Source: an uncultured Oscillospiraceae bacterium
GTDB taxonomy: Bacteria > Bacillota > Clostridia > Oscillospirales > Oscillospiraceae
Direction of reading: 5' to 3'
NCBI GenBank assembly: GCA_947627325.1
Contig: CANQVO010000010.1
Location: 1-64,000 of the forward strand
DNA: 64,000 nucleotides
Of the stretch, positions 7,901 to 14,403 are shown in pieces. Positions within the stretch are counted from its first letter, which is position 1. Every line of letters starts with the position of its first letter. The notes under the pieces were generated by a model, which was given only the letters and a program-made list of their open reading frames with translations, was not told the origin of the DNA and made no database searches. Made by a program: the position numbers and the translations under genes.

Positions 7901-9489
7901 CGGAGGTAGACGGGGAGCTGGCCCTGATGGCGCGGGTCCGGGCGGCCTACTTCGACGGCATCCGGGGGGAGAACGCCGCCCGGGACGACGTGCGGACCGA
8001 CCTGGCCCCCTTCCTGGAGGTCTATGAGGACGAGAGCGGCGCGCTGGTGTGGGTCCGGGACAGCCGGGAGCAGACGGGCCGGGGCATCGTCCCCACGCCC
8101 ATAGAGGGCTGGGAGGATCTGGAGCTGTGGCGGCTCTTTAAGTCCAGCAACCCCAACGTGGTCAGCCACGAGACCCTGCGGGTCACCCGCCAGGACCAGG
8201 CCAAGGCGGTGACCGTCACCAGCTATCTCTCCAGCGAGACCCTGGGCCGCTACGGGGAACTCTATCAGCGCGACCCCGACACCTACGCCCAGTACGCCGA
8301 CCTCGCCGGGCTCTACTACCAGGAGGTCACCACCGATGCCGCCGTCCCGGCGGAGGCGGCCCGCGCCGCCGCCCTCTCCCCGGCCGGGACCATGGTGGTC
8401 CGGGGCCTCAGCGACCCCGACAGCGCCATCCCCGTGACGGAGACCCTGAACGTCTCCTTCGTCCTCACCGGCCTGGACGGCCAGGTGTGGATCCCCGCCA
8501 CCACCTACACCGGTCTGGACGAGGCCTCCACCATCTATGACCTGTTCACCCGCGCCCTGACCGACCACGGCTGCACCGCCGTGCGGGAGCGGGGCACCTA
8601 CATCGTGTCCGTCTCCGGCGCGCCGGGCGTTCTCGCCGAGAAGCAGTACGGCCCCCGCTCGGGCTGGATGTACCGGGTCAACGGCGCGATCCCCCAGGTC
8701 TACATGGGCGCCTGCCCACTCCACGACGGCGACAAGGTCCAGGTGTTCTACACCCGGGACGCCAGCGTGGACGACCCCGACTGGACCTGGCCCACCGACG
8801 ACCCCGCGGACGAGCCTGGGGATGACCCAAGCGACGACCCTACGGACGACCCCGCCGACGTTCCATCCACGCCCGGCCAAAGCCACTCCTCCGGCTCCGC
8901 CCACCGCCGGGACGAGGCGGCGGGCTCCCAGGACGAGGCCCAGGAGGCCCAGCCCGGGCAGGGAGAAACGCCCGCCGCGAAGGTCTTTGCCGATGTGGCG
9001 GCGGGCAGCTGGTATGAGGGCGGCGTGTCCTTCGTGGTGGAGTGCGGCCTGTTCCAGGGGGTGGCCGAGGGCCGCTTCGCCCCGGAAATCCCCATGACCC
9101 GGGCCATGCTCATGACCGTGCTGGCCCGGCTGGACGGCCAGGACACCGCCTCCGGCGGGACCTGGTATCAGCCCGGCGTGGACTGGGCGGTGGCCGCCGG
9201 CGTCTCCGACGGCGCCGCGCCGGACGCCCTCATCACCCGGGAGCAGCTGGCCGTCATGCTCTACCGTTACGCCCAGCGCCTGGGCCTGCCCACCGCCGGC
9301 CAGGACAGCCTGCGGAGCTTTGCCGACGGCGGCCAGATCGCCCCCTGGGCCCAGGACGCTATGGCCTGGGCGGTGGACCAGGGCATTCTCAACGGCCGCT
9401 CCGGCGGCGTTCTGGACCCCGCCGCCTCCGCCACCCGCGCCGAGGCCGCAGCCATGCTCCAGCGCTTCGCCGCCCTCCTGCCGGGATAA
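4984..9489 (+). CDS. B12-riboswitch-controlled SLH surface protein with transcobalamin-like (DUF4430) domain
   Basis: A 1501-residue secreted protein. Order: signal peptide (residues 1-29, cleavage near GVAAAAGG); GLUG-type repeats at roughly 90-260 (GTFDGDGHTISGL, NYNGGIVGKSQG, NYAGGIVGRI); bacterial Ig-like modules, including atrophied-Ig types such as ISWESDRPDLIDPTTGAV; a DUF4430 domain at about 1156-1260 (STIYDLF, SGWMYRVNGAIP, LHDGDKVQVFYTRD); an Asp/Pro linker; then three C-terminal SLH motifs (FADVAAGSWYEGG, TWYQPGVDWAVAAG, FADGGQIAPWAQDAM). DUF4430 resembles the C-terminal beta domain of transcobalamin and intrinsic factor. Together with the riboswitch this suggests a wall-anchored corrinoid-capture protein; that role is inferred. 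ATG 4984 follows AAGGAGGAG. The gene is monocistronic, flanked by terminators. Confidence 0.85.
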   Translation: MRKTSTRILGLALALAVLLGLLPGVAAAAGGALEGLGTEESPYLIADASDLAAFRDLVNATASSAAWAKLTEDIELSGAWTPISNSNYVTEAYAGTFDGDGHTISGLSVSSTKTSQALGLFGVVNGATIRNLKVEGTVTSNGNYNGGIVGKSQGAVTVQNCSFAGQVSGNYAGGIVGRINAGSVNIDRCANLADITGTYAAGILGYGSAPGSQISNCYNTGTITGSTRAGGIAGQAHNNTAISNCYNVGPLAGTASTKGGVCAFNNQSVTNCFYLDGDVEAPGGSTPSAEGAISKIESPEALLKKLGDAFAADENHVNDGWPILAWQAGAAPAPKDPHLEVTGPAALYMVNSGAQPTATLTARWVDMEAAPVTWSLLRGQDVVSLTYPEGAGANHESVILQAQAPGYATVQAEVGDYTAQAEIAVYPYVTTAEIAGTVAAGRTVRAQVNILGGGEYDYDAFPALQFQWRVLSGEDYSSGNTANYQDIPGATGQTYAIPAELAGDYLSFRASYGGESVTPNRTYLVATAARGALMDDSAALDLPDELREATVLTLPSVGEQGSAISWESDRPDLIDPTTGAVTLPQPGEDDATVTLTATLTLDGEETTRTFSLLLHARPRGPQDDLADAAAALGAWYKLCPVYGADDNVTTMLAHDLADQGFEGIGVAVKAVEEVYGGAAIAPDGGLTYFYADPNTTPAVPMGSFQVTFTLSKGGASLDYGPVSVLVPWDVERVKETMRAEILDKVALADGPVTADLSLPRVVDGKRWTLIAWTSSDLAAISVSDRDQSTADTLFDPYVGVVTPGEADKVVTLTAAFTFQLTGDVTGREEPIVLYKVFPVTVPALEKIQADRVRQELLDKLDRGFAAKGLTDAVTGERLEPDEDGVYTVSHDVQLPTTGDFGVDGKDYPITITSDNEAVAQAPGVRNAARVTVLRPGVGRPDGLATVTVTLADRDTALTASRSFTLRVPALTQAEVDGELALMARVRAAYFDGIRGENAARDDVRTDLAPFLEVYEDESGALVWVRDSREQTGRGIVPTPIEGWEDLELWRLFKSSNPNVVSHETLRVTRQDQAKAVTVTSYLSSETLGRYGELYQRDPDTYAQYADLAGLYYQEVTTDAAVPAEAARAAALSPAGTMVVRGLSDPDSAIPVTETLNVSFVLTGLDGQVWIPATTYTGLDEASTIYDLFTRALTDHGCTAVRERGTYIVSVSGAPGVLAEKQYGPRSGWMYRVNGAIPQVYMGACPLHDGDKVQVFYTRDASVDDPDWTWPTDDPADEPGDDPSDDPTDDPADVPSTPGQSHSSGSAHRRDEAAGSQDEAQEAQPGQGETPAAKVFADVAAGSWYEGGVSFVVECGLFQGVAEGRFAPEIPMTRAMLMTVLARLDGQDTASGGTWYQPGVDWAVAAGVSDGAAPDALITREQLAVMLYRYAQRLGLPTAGQDSLRSFADGGQIAPWAQDAMAWAVDQGILNGRSGGVLDPAASATRAEAAAMLQRFAALLPG

Positions 9490-9522
9490 AGCGCCTCCCC
9501 CCCTCCCCCGCCACAAAAAACC

Positions 9523-9558
9523 GGCCCAGCCCGGCGGGGTGCCGGGCTGGGCCCTTTT
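9523..9558 (+). terminator. Terminator of the SLH/DUF4430 gene
   Basis: GGCCCAGCCCGGC (9523-9535) pairs with GCCGGGCTGGGCC (9541-9553), followed by CTTTT. It ends the riboswitch-controlled unit 34 bp after the stop codon. Confidence 0.9.
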
Positions 9559-9626
9559 CATCGAGGCCGCCTATGGGACGAGTGGGAAGCCCTTCTTTTT
9601 CAATGTCCGTTTTTTATGGGGCGAGA

Positions 9627-10148
9627 CTGGACCCCGCGGCGGTTCGGAAAAAGCTGTCCGTCGTTTTGGAGCGGGCGGGCTGTAAACACGTCCGTTTCCA
9701 CGACCTCCGCCACACCTTCGCCACCAACGCCCTGGAACACGGCATGGACGTAAAAACCCTGTCCGCCATCATCGGCCACGTCTCCAGCGGCACCACGCTG
9801 AACGTCTACGCCCACGTCACCGATGAAATGCGCCGGACGGCGGCGGCAAAAATCGACCGGGCCATCGCGAAGGCGGAACCGCGGCCGGAGTCGCCCGCCC
9901 CCAAAAAGCGCATACAAACCACCTTCCAAGCGGTCAAGGGCAAATACCGCAAGCCCGGCACCGGCTATGTAAAGCAGATCAGCCCCAACTGCTGGCAGGG
10001 CCGTTATTCCCCCAAGGTCAAGGGCAAACGCCTCTCCCGCAATGTCTACGCCCCGACCGAAGCCGCGTGCGAGGCCAAGCTGACGGAGCTCATCGGGCAG
10101 ATGAAAGCTGAAATTTCCGCTGTCAGCGCCCAGGATCACGCAAGCTGA
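9627..10148 (+). pseudogene. Tyrosine recombinase remnant (C-terminal third)
   Basis: From LDPAAVRKKL to the stop, this matches the last ~174 residues of the intact integrase at 23002-24420, with only a few substitutions (AAAKIDR/AAKKIDR, ESP/ETP, KRIQ/KRTQ, KLTEL/KLAEL). It keeps the second catalytic box (FHDLRHTFATNA, IIGH, VYAH with the presumed Tyr) and the C-terminal DNA-binding-like extension. It lacks the N-terminal arm domain, the core-binding domain and the first catalytic Arg box. The reading frame is open but joins unrelated sequence at 9626, so it is a deletion remnant and not a functional integrase. It probably came from an earlier related element at the same tRNA-Val site. Confidence 0.92.
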
Positions 10149-10274
10149 GCGGATCGTGGGATCCATAGAAGTGAGGTAAGGGTTGAGATGTTTGATGGGC
10201 AAAGAGTTTTTCCCGTCTGTGGCATGATGTGTGGTCAGCTAAAAATTTGTGACGGCCAAATTCGTTGAAAAGTT

Positions 10275-10314
10275 AAAAAAGTCGCCGTTTTCATAGGAAA
10301 ACGGCGACTTTTTT
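10275..10314 (+). terminator. Bidirectional terminator next to left att
   Basis: GTCGCCGTTTTC (10281-10292) and GAAAACGGCGAC (10297-10308) are flanked by A6 and T6. It is the same structure as at 24547-24586 and marks the element end beside the tRNA. Confidence 0.9.
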
Positions 10315-10358
10315 GGTGGACGATACAGGACTTGAACCTGTGACCTCCCGCACGTCAA
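10314..10358 (-). other. Left attachment site (45-bp tRNA-Val 3' half)
   Basis: Identical to 24586-24630, from the CCA end through the T arm to the anticodon loop. After 10358 the sequence departs from tRNA (CGCCACTTTC instead of GCGGATGCTC), so this is a displaced tRNA 3' half left by integration. Confidence 0.92.
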
Positions 10359-10622
10359 CGCCACTTTCTTATTTTTTGTAATGTTTTTTGCTCTTTTTAG
10401 TTGTTTTTGCTCCATTTTATTTGCCTTCCAGAACTTTCTAGTGGCGGGTTGTCCGCTGTTTCCCCGCCGCTCTGTGGCAGGTTATGTGGTCAAAAAAGCC
10501 GAGCCCATCCACGGCGCAAGCCACAAGCGGGCGTCGGCTTTCTCTTTTCTCGCCACCCATCACGCCCTCAGTTGATACGCCTTATCAAAGAGACAAATTC
10601 CTATCCCCAACGTCCCTGTCTG
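10359..10622. other. Non-coding element end with hairpin and short repeats
   Basis: No gene is seen. Two copies of TTTTTGCTC (about 10385 and 10408) in a T-rich stretch could be integrase arm sites. An imperfect hairpin, AAAGCCGAGCCC (10494-10505) with GGGCGTCGGCTTT (10529-10541), is flanked by A-rich and T-rich runs and could terminate the Fic transcript. Confidence 0.45.
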
Positions 10623-11669
10623 TTACGCTTTGATATATCTCGCCGTCCGCGGAGGGCCGAGCCGTTTGATTGCGCCGCTTCGGACCATCTCCCCCAGCAC
10701 GGCCTCCACCGTGGTGGGGCTGACGTCCGGGAGGATCTGGCAGATCTCCGCCTTGGAAAGGGGCGTCAGGCTGTTGAGGACGGTGGCCTCCACCCGGGCC
10801 TTTTTGGTGATCCGCTTCCCGTTGACCACCGCAAACCGCTTGTCCAGCTCCTTATAGCACAGATAGAGCGTGGAGAGGAAATTCTCTATAAAGGGGAAAT
10901 AGCTGTTCTCATTGGTCTCCCAGCCAGCGGAGGATTGCCGCAGGGCCTCATAGTAATAGGCTTTGTGGTGGTTGATCTGCTCCTCGAAGGACACATACTT
11001 TCCTGCGTCATAGCCGTTTTTGTAGAGGAGCAGCAGGGACAGCAGGCGGGACATTCTGCCGTTGCCGTCCCGGAAGGGGTGAATGCAGAGAAAATCCAGG
11101 ATCACGCAGGGGATCAGCAGGAGTTGATTCACATTCGAGTCGTCCCGCGCCGCCAGGTAGGCCAGCTCCAGCTGTTCCATGGCCTTCGGCGTGTCCGCGG
11201 CGGAGATCGGGCGAAAGCGCACACGGCGGTTTCCGTCCGCGTCCACTTCCAGGATCACGTTGTCGTCCGTCTTGTACTGCCCGCCGTACTCGTAGCCCGC
11301 GAGGGACATCATGATCTCATGCAGGCGGAGGATGTCGCTCTCCCGGAAGTCGATGTGGGCAAAGTCCAGGTGGATCGCATTCAGCGCGTCCCGGTATCCG
11401 GCGATCTCCGCCTCATTATGGTTGAGCGGCGCGCTGTTCTGGTTGACGATGGCGGCGATACGCTCGTCGCTGGTGACGATCCCCTCAATGGCGTTGGAGC
11501 TCTTGATGGACTGCACCTTGGCGACGGCCTCCAACTCCGTAAAGATTTGCGCGTATGCCTCCTTGCGGACGCCCGCCATGGTCTTGAGCGCCGAAATATT
11601 TGCGGTCAAATTCACAAGACCGGCCGGCAACAGCCCGTTATTCAAAAAAGAGTAATCAAACCTTCGCAT
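10623..11669 (-). CDS. Fic-domain protein (class II, autoinhibited) with C-terminal wHTH
   Basis: A 348-residue Fic protein; Fic enzymes usually transfer AMP from ATP to hydroxyl groups of target proteins. The active-site motif HPFRDGNGR is at 197-205, with catalytic His197. An inhibitory helix motif SNAIEG at 58-63 fits the [S/T]xxxE[G/N] rule for class II Fic proteins, where the helix lies N-terminal in the same chain. The C-terminal ~60 residues form a winged helix-turn-helix (LSKAEICQIL, SPTTVEAVLGEMVRSGAIKR), so it may bind DNA and control its own gene. I chose the ATG at 11667-11669, because earlier ATGs fall on or before the predicted transcription start. It stands alone on the element with its own promoter. 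Its target is unknown. Confidence 0.9.
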   Translation of the reverse strand: MRRFDYSFLNNGLLPAGLVNLTANISALKTMAGVRKEAYAQIFTELEAVAKVQSIKSSNAIEGIVTSDERIAAIVNQNSAPLNHNEAEIAGYRDALNAIHLDFAHIDFRESDILRLHEIMMSLAGYEYGGQYKTDDNVILEVDADGNRRVRFRPISAADTPKAMEQLELAYLAARDDSNVNQLLLIPCVILDFLCIHPFRDGNGRMSRLLSLLLLYKNGYDAGKYVSFEEQINHHKAYYYEALRQSSAGWETNENSYFPFIENFLSTLYLCYKELDKRFAVVNGKRITKKARVEATVLNSLTPLSKAEICQILPDVSPTTVEAVLGEMVRSGAIKRLGPPRTARYIKA

Positions 11670-11682
11670 GGACCGCCCCCCA

Positions 11683-11748
11683 TTTCTGCACATTATTATA
11701 GCCATATATATGCAGAAAGTCAAGCCAACCTCGGTCGTTTCTGCACAT
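11683..11748 (-). promoter_or_regulatory. fic promoter with three operator-like repeats
   Basis: On the minus strand: -35 TTGACT (11718-11723), a 17-bp spacer, and -10 TATAAT (11695-11700). Three copies of ATGYGCAGAAA-type sequence surround it: TTTCTGCACAT at 11683-11693 and 11738-11748, and the inverted ATATGCAGAAA at 11708-11718 touching the -35. The layout suggests repression by a DNA-binding protein, possibly Fic's own wHTH. Further out (11774-11816) a long imperfect inverted repeat GCGAGG/CCTCGC lies in the gap before the next gene. Confidence 0.75.
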
Positions 11749-11902
11749 AGTTATTTCTATTATATGCAAATATGCGAGGAAATACCGCGCGGCCTTCCCG
11801 CACGATATTCCCTCGCTGTAAGCAAAAAAGGGGTGCCGTCAGTATTGATCCGCCAAACAGAAAACCTATGAAGGGCGGCGGGAGCGGCCCGCTCCAGGCA
11901 AC

Positions 11903-12124
11903 CTATTCCATAAACGCCTCGAACTCCTCCAGGCGGTCGATCCAGTCCAGGTCGTCCCTCTTCGTCTCGCTGTCGAGAATGACCGCCTTGGGATCACGCT
12001 TGCGGATCTCCGCCTTCAACCGCCTCTGCTCCGCCCTAGAGGTAGGCACCACCTTCCTCCCGCCCCACCAAGTTGGAACGGTCTTGCGCGTGATGTCGAT
12101 GACAGGTCGCTTTTTGGAGAACAT
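11903..12124 (-). CDS. Small hypothetical protein (73 aa)
   Basis: A highly charged 73-residue ORF with a basic N-terminus (SKKRPVIDITRK) and an acidic C-terminus ending DRLEEFEAFME. It has a clear ribosome binding site, AAGGAGCATTAGT, before the ATG at 12122-12124, which is why I call it real. It has no recognisable domain, signal peptide or membrane segment. It sits between the fic promoter and the AT-rich restriction cargo, and its composition is closer to the GC-rich side. The function is unknown; it could be a small accessory or regulatory protein of the element. Confidence 0.6.
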   Translation of the reverse strand: MFSKKRPVIDITRKTVPTWWGGRKVVPTSRAEQRRLKAEIRKRDPKAVILDSETKRDDLDWIDRLEEFEAFME

Positions 12125-12208
12125 ACTAATGCTCCTTGTTAATTATCTGCATTTTTGTCTACATCTATGAGGCTTGGTTACAACAAGGTGGCGATTGAAG
12201 ATGTATAC

Positions 12209-13048
12209 CTACCGATTACTCTCAATTTTGCTTTTTACGTCATCAAATTTAAGTTTTCTTTCTGCTTGTTCAAGCCGCAAAAATGCAAGCAGACACATTT
12301 GATATGTTTCGTCATACCAATATTCTAACTCCGCATTGTTCATGTTTGCAATTACCTGGCTGAAATGGCGCTTTCCGTCGGAATCTGCATTATTATGACG
12401 AATATTAAAATTATTGAAAGCATAGAACAAATCGCTTGTAAATCCCGGATCTATTTCCTTCAATTTTGGACGTTTTGGTTCTAATATGCCTGATAGGAGG
12501 AACAATATATTCTTCTTTCCCTCTAAATTACCCTTCATGGAATGATGATTGTACGCAATCACCTTGTATGATGCACTCTCGGGCAGTGTCTCTGCTACTG
12601 ACATTGCGACAGGGGATTTTTCTACAAATATGGTAAATCCGTTTTCTAAGGCAGACATATATCCAACTGTTTCTATGACTGCCATTATTTGCGAAAGGCA
12701 AAAGTGTACATTTATTATTTTTGTGAATTTCCAATTATCCGCTCCACTTTGATAAGCAATTAGCATATTGTACATATACTCACATATGGATATTAAAGAA
12801 TCTACACTAAAGTTTTCTGGATCCATTTGGAACTCAAACCCAAATTTACTGTCAAATTCATTGATTGTCAGGCAAGTACCTCTAAGGCGAAAAGTATGAA
12901 ATACATTACCCAACTCGTCATGCATTGAAATTAATGTCTTCCGCTTTGTCTCTATATTGGGGTCAAACAGCATACTATACAATTTTTGGTATTCCTTTTT
13001 TATATCAATATGAGCATCTTTTAATACTTCTGCAAAGTTTTTTCTCAT
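12209..13048 (-). CDS. Uncharacterised protein in the restriction cargo (279 aa)
   Basis: I do not recognise a family. It is soluble-looking and rich in Asn, Lys and Phe, in line with the AT-rich DNA. It has a helical N-terminus (MRKNFAEVLKDAHIDIKKEY), a central block with FCLSQIMAVIETVGYMSALENG, a conserved-looking FNIRHNNADSD segment near residue 225, and a charged C-terminal helix (LRLEQAERKLKFDD). There is no transmembrane segment. It lies downstream of the restriction-modification genes on the same strand, after a 95-bp gap from the 80-aa ORF, so it may be co-transcribed with them. An accessory or separate defence role is plausible from position only. Confidence 0.7.
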   Translation of the reverse strand: MRKNFAEVLKDAHIDIKKEYQKLYSMLFDPNIETKRKTLISMHDELGNVFHTFRLRGTCLTINEFDSKFGFEFQMDPENFSVDSLISICEYMYNMLIAYQSGADNWKFTKIINVHFCLSQIMAVIETVGYMSALENGFTIFVEKSPVAMSVAETLPESASYKVIAYNHHSMKGNLEGKKNILFLLSGILEPKRPKLKEIDPGFTSDLFYAFNNFNIRHNNADSDGKRHFSQVIANMNNAELEYWYDETYQMCLLAFLRLEQAERKLKFDDVKSKIESNR

Positions 13049-13143
13049 TGTCCTTTCTCACCTCCATTTACTGCGCTTTGCATAGAATAACAAGCGGCTC
13101 AACTCTTCCTATTTTGCGAAAAGGCTATTTTCCCAACCAAGCA

Positions 13144-13386
13144 TCAGTCGATATCCTTGCGCCGTTCAAATGATGCCTCAATCTCCTGAGAAAGCGTTTC
13201 TTTCAGCAATTCAAAATCCCGCTTAATGCTCTCTTTGTCTGTATAATTACTCCTATCAATATAAATTTTACAAAGATTATGTATAAAGTCATTTGCAAAT
13301 TTTACATCGTGGTAGCTCGCATTTGACAAAAGCGCGCATTGAATTGCCGCTGTATAGCTGGATTTTAAATTCTCTATATCTGTCAT
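13144..13386 (-). CDS. Uncharacterised small protein after the S subunit (80 aa)
   Basis: An 80-residue, mostly helical acidic protein (IENLKSSYTAAIQCALLSNAS at the start, LLKETLSQEIEASFERRKD at the end). AAAGGAAGTGGAATAA precedes its ATG, and its start lies 15 bp past the stop of the specificity-subunit gene, so it very probably belongs to the same transcript. No domain is recognised. Its size and position would suit a small controller or an anti-restriction or antitoxin-like partner, but nothing in the sequence proves this. Confidence 0.6.
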   Translation of the reverse strand: MTDIENLKSSYTAAIQCALLSNASYHDVKFANDFIHNLCKIYIDRSNYTDKESIKRDFELLKETLSQEIEASFERRKDID

Positions 13387-13401
13387 TTATTCCACTTCCT
13401 T

Positions 13402-14403
13402 TTATATTCTATCTCCATAGGGTAAAGATTTAATGTAGCTTTCCATGAAGCTATAGTCAATAGAGCCATCGCTTTTTATTGGCAACTTAATGACCATATC
13501 GTTTAAGTGAGCACAACAGTTATATCCATAACTAAATTTAAAAGATTGCTGATTAATTACGGTGACAATAAATAATAACGACGCTGTAGATACATCTTTA
13601 TCTTTACATTCTAAGCCTTTAGCTCTTGTTCCAATATAAAAATCTTTGGGCTGAACAAACGCTTTGAAAGCCCCTCTATCAGCTATACTTATAGAACAAG
13701 TGTGATCAAATAATTTTCTATTGGGTATAAACGATGAATAAAAAGCTATATTGTTATTACTACTGCTATTGCTGGCGATAGGATAATCTCCATCATCAAT
13801 TTCAGAGAGGATAAGGTCGCCGCCCGTATATATATTAAACAGGTCGCTTATTTTGCACTCTTTCCATTTAGCAACACTAAGCGTACGCCATCCGCACCCC
13901 ACCCGATTAGCAGTTGTCAATGGCTTGTAGTTGAGGGATTTAATATATTCCTCCATTAAATCCCAATCCGGAGTACCCGCTGGAGTTTGGGGTAATTTTA
14001 TTGTCGTGTCTTTGAGATGTGTTTTCCATTTACGCCCAAAAGAGTATTTTATCCGTTCCTGAGATAAGATTGTTGCTAAAAATAAGCCAACATACTTATT
14101 CATGTGATTTCTATTGTAGCATAACATTAGATTCACTGTGCCTAGGAAATCTGATTCCATGTAGTTAGCAAAGCCCACTGACCCTTGGCCATCACAAATG
14201 AGAACCACACAGTTTCCCCGGCTTACTAATTCCGAATTGTATGCGCACCAAGCCATTACGCCATTGTTGTCCTTTTTTGCCCCAACATAAGGAATATCAT
14301 GCCCTTCTTCTAACTGATATGCCTGAGAGACTTTCCCGGCTTCTATTTCAGAAAAAACGGCAGATAACGGAAATACTCCCCATTCATTTATATTGAGAGT
14401 CAT
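13402..14403 (-). CDS. Restriction-modification specificity (S) subunit, BcgI-B-like
   Basis: A 333-residue protein with two target-recognition halves. The first opens with WGVFPLSAVFSEIEAGKVSQAY and has IPYVGAKKDNNGVMAW; the second opens with WKECKISDLFNIYTGGDLILSE and has YPIASNSSSNNN. Each half ends in a similar helix (MEEYIKSLNY, MESYIKSLPY), the duplicated TRD-helix plan of type I S subunits and BcgI B. The length matches BcgI B (about 340 residues). Its ATG overlaps the TGA of the upstream endonuclease-methyltransferase gene (ATGA at 14400-14403), so the two are translationally coupled. It would select the bipartite DNA target for both methylation and cleavage. Confidence 0.87.
   Translation of the reverse strand: MTLNINEWGVFPLSAVFSEIEAGKVSQAYQLEEGHDIPYVGAKKDNNGVMAWCAYNSELVSRGNCVVLICDGQGSVGFANYMESDFLGTVNLMLCYNRNHMNKYVGLFLATILSQERIKYSFGRKWKTHLKDTTIKLPQTPAGTPDWDLMEEYIKSLNYKPLTTANRVGCGWRTLSVAKWKECKISDLFNIYTGGDLILSEIDDGDYPIASNSSSNNNIAFYSSFIPNRKLFDHTCSISIADRGAFKAFVQPKDFYIGTRAKGLECKDKDVSTASLLFIVTVINQQSFKFSYGYNCCAHLNDMVIKLPIKSDGSIDYSFMESYIKSLPYGDRI

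Larger units (their letters stand above)
9627..10358 (+). repeat. Left copy of 0.73-kb direct repeat (int 3' end, terminator, att)
   Basis: Collinear with 23899-24630 at a constant offset of 14272 bp. It comprises the integrase 3' end, the intergenic sequence with GGATCCATAGAAGTGAGGTA, a 12-bp-stem terminator and the 3' half of tRNA-Val. Small differences cluster in the intergenic part (around 10180-10250). Confidence 0.95.

Noticed and set aside
6895-9561. A very long open frame antisense to the SLH/DUF4430 gene (and similar ones antisense to alaS, glnA and the glycosyltransferase).
   Set aside because: They arise because GC-rich codon usage suppresses stop codons in other frames. They are repetitive in Gly, Val, His, Arg and Pro, lack ribosome binding sites, and oppose clearly real genes.
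9042-10148. A 368-aa protein joining the SLH gene region to the integrase C-terminus.
   Set aside because: The first half is a shadow frame of the SLH gene and crosses its terminator. Only 9627-10148 has homology, and that is a truncated integrase.
10314-10358. A second tRNA-Val gene.
   Set aside because: Only the 3' half is present; the sequence departs from tRNA at the anticodon loop. It is the displaced att half.
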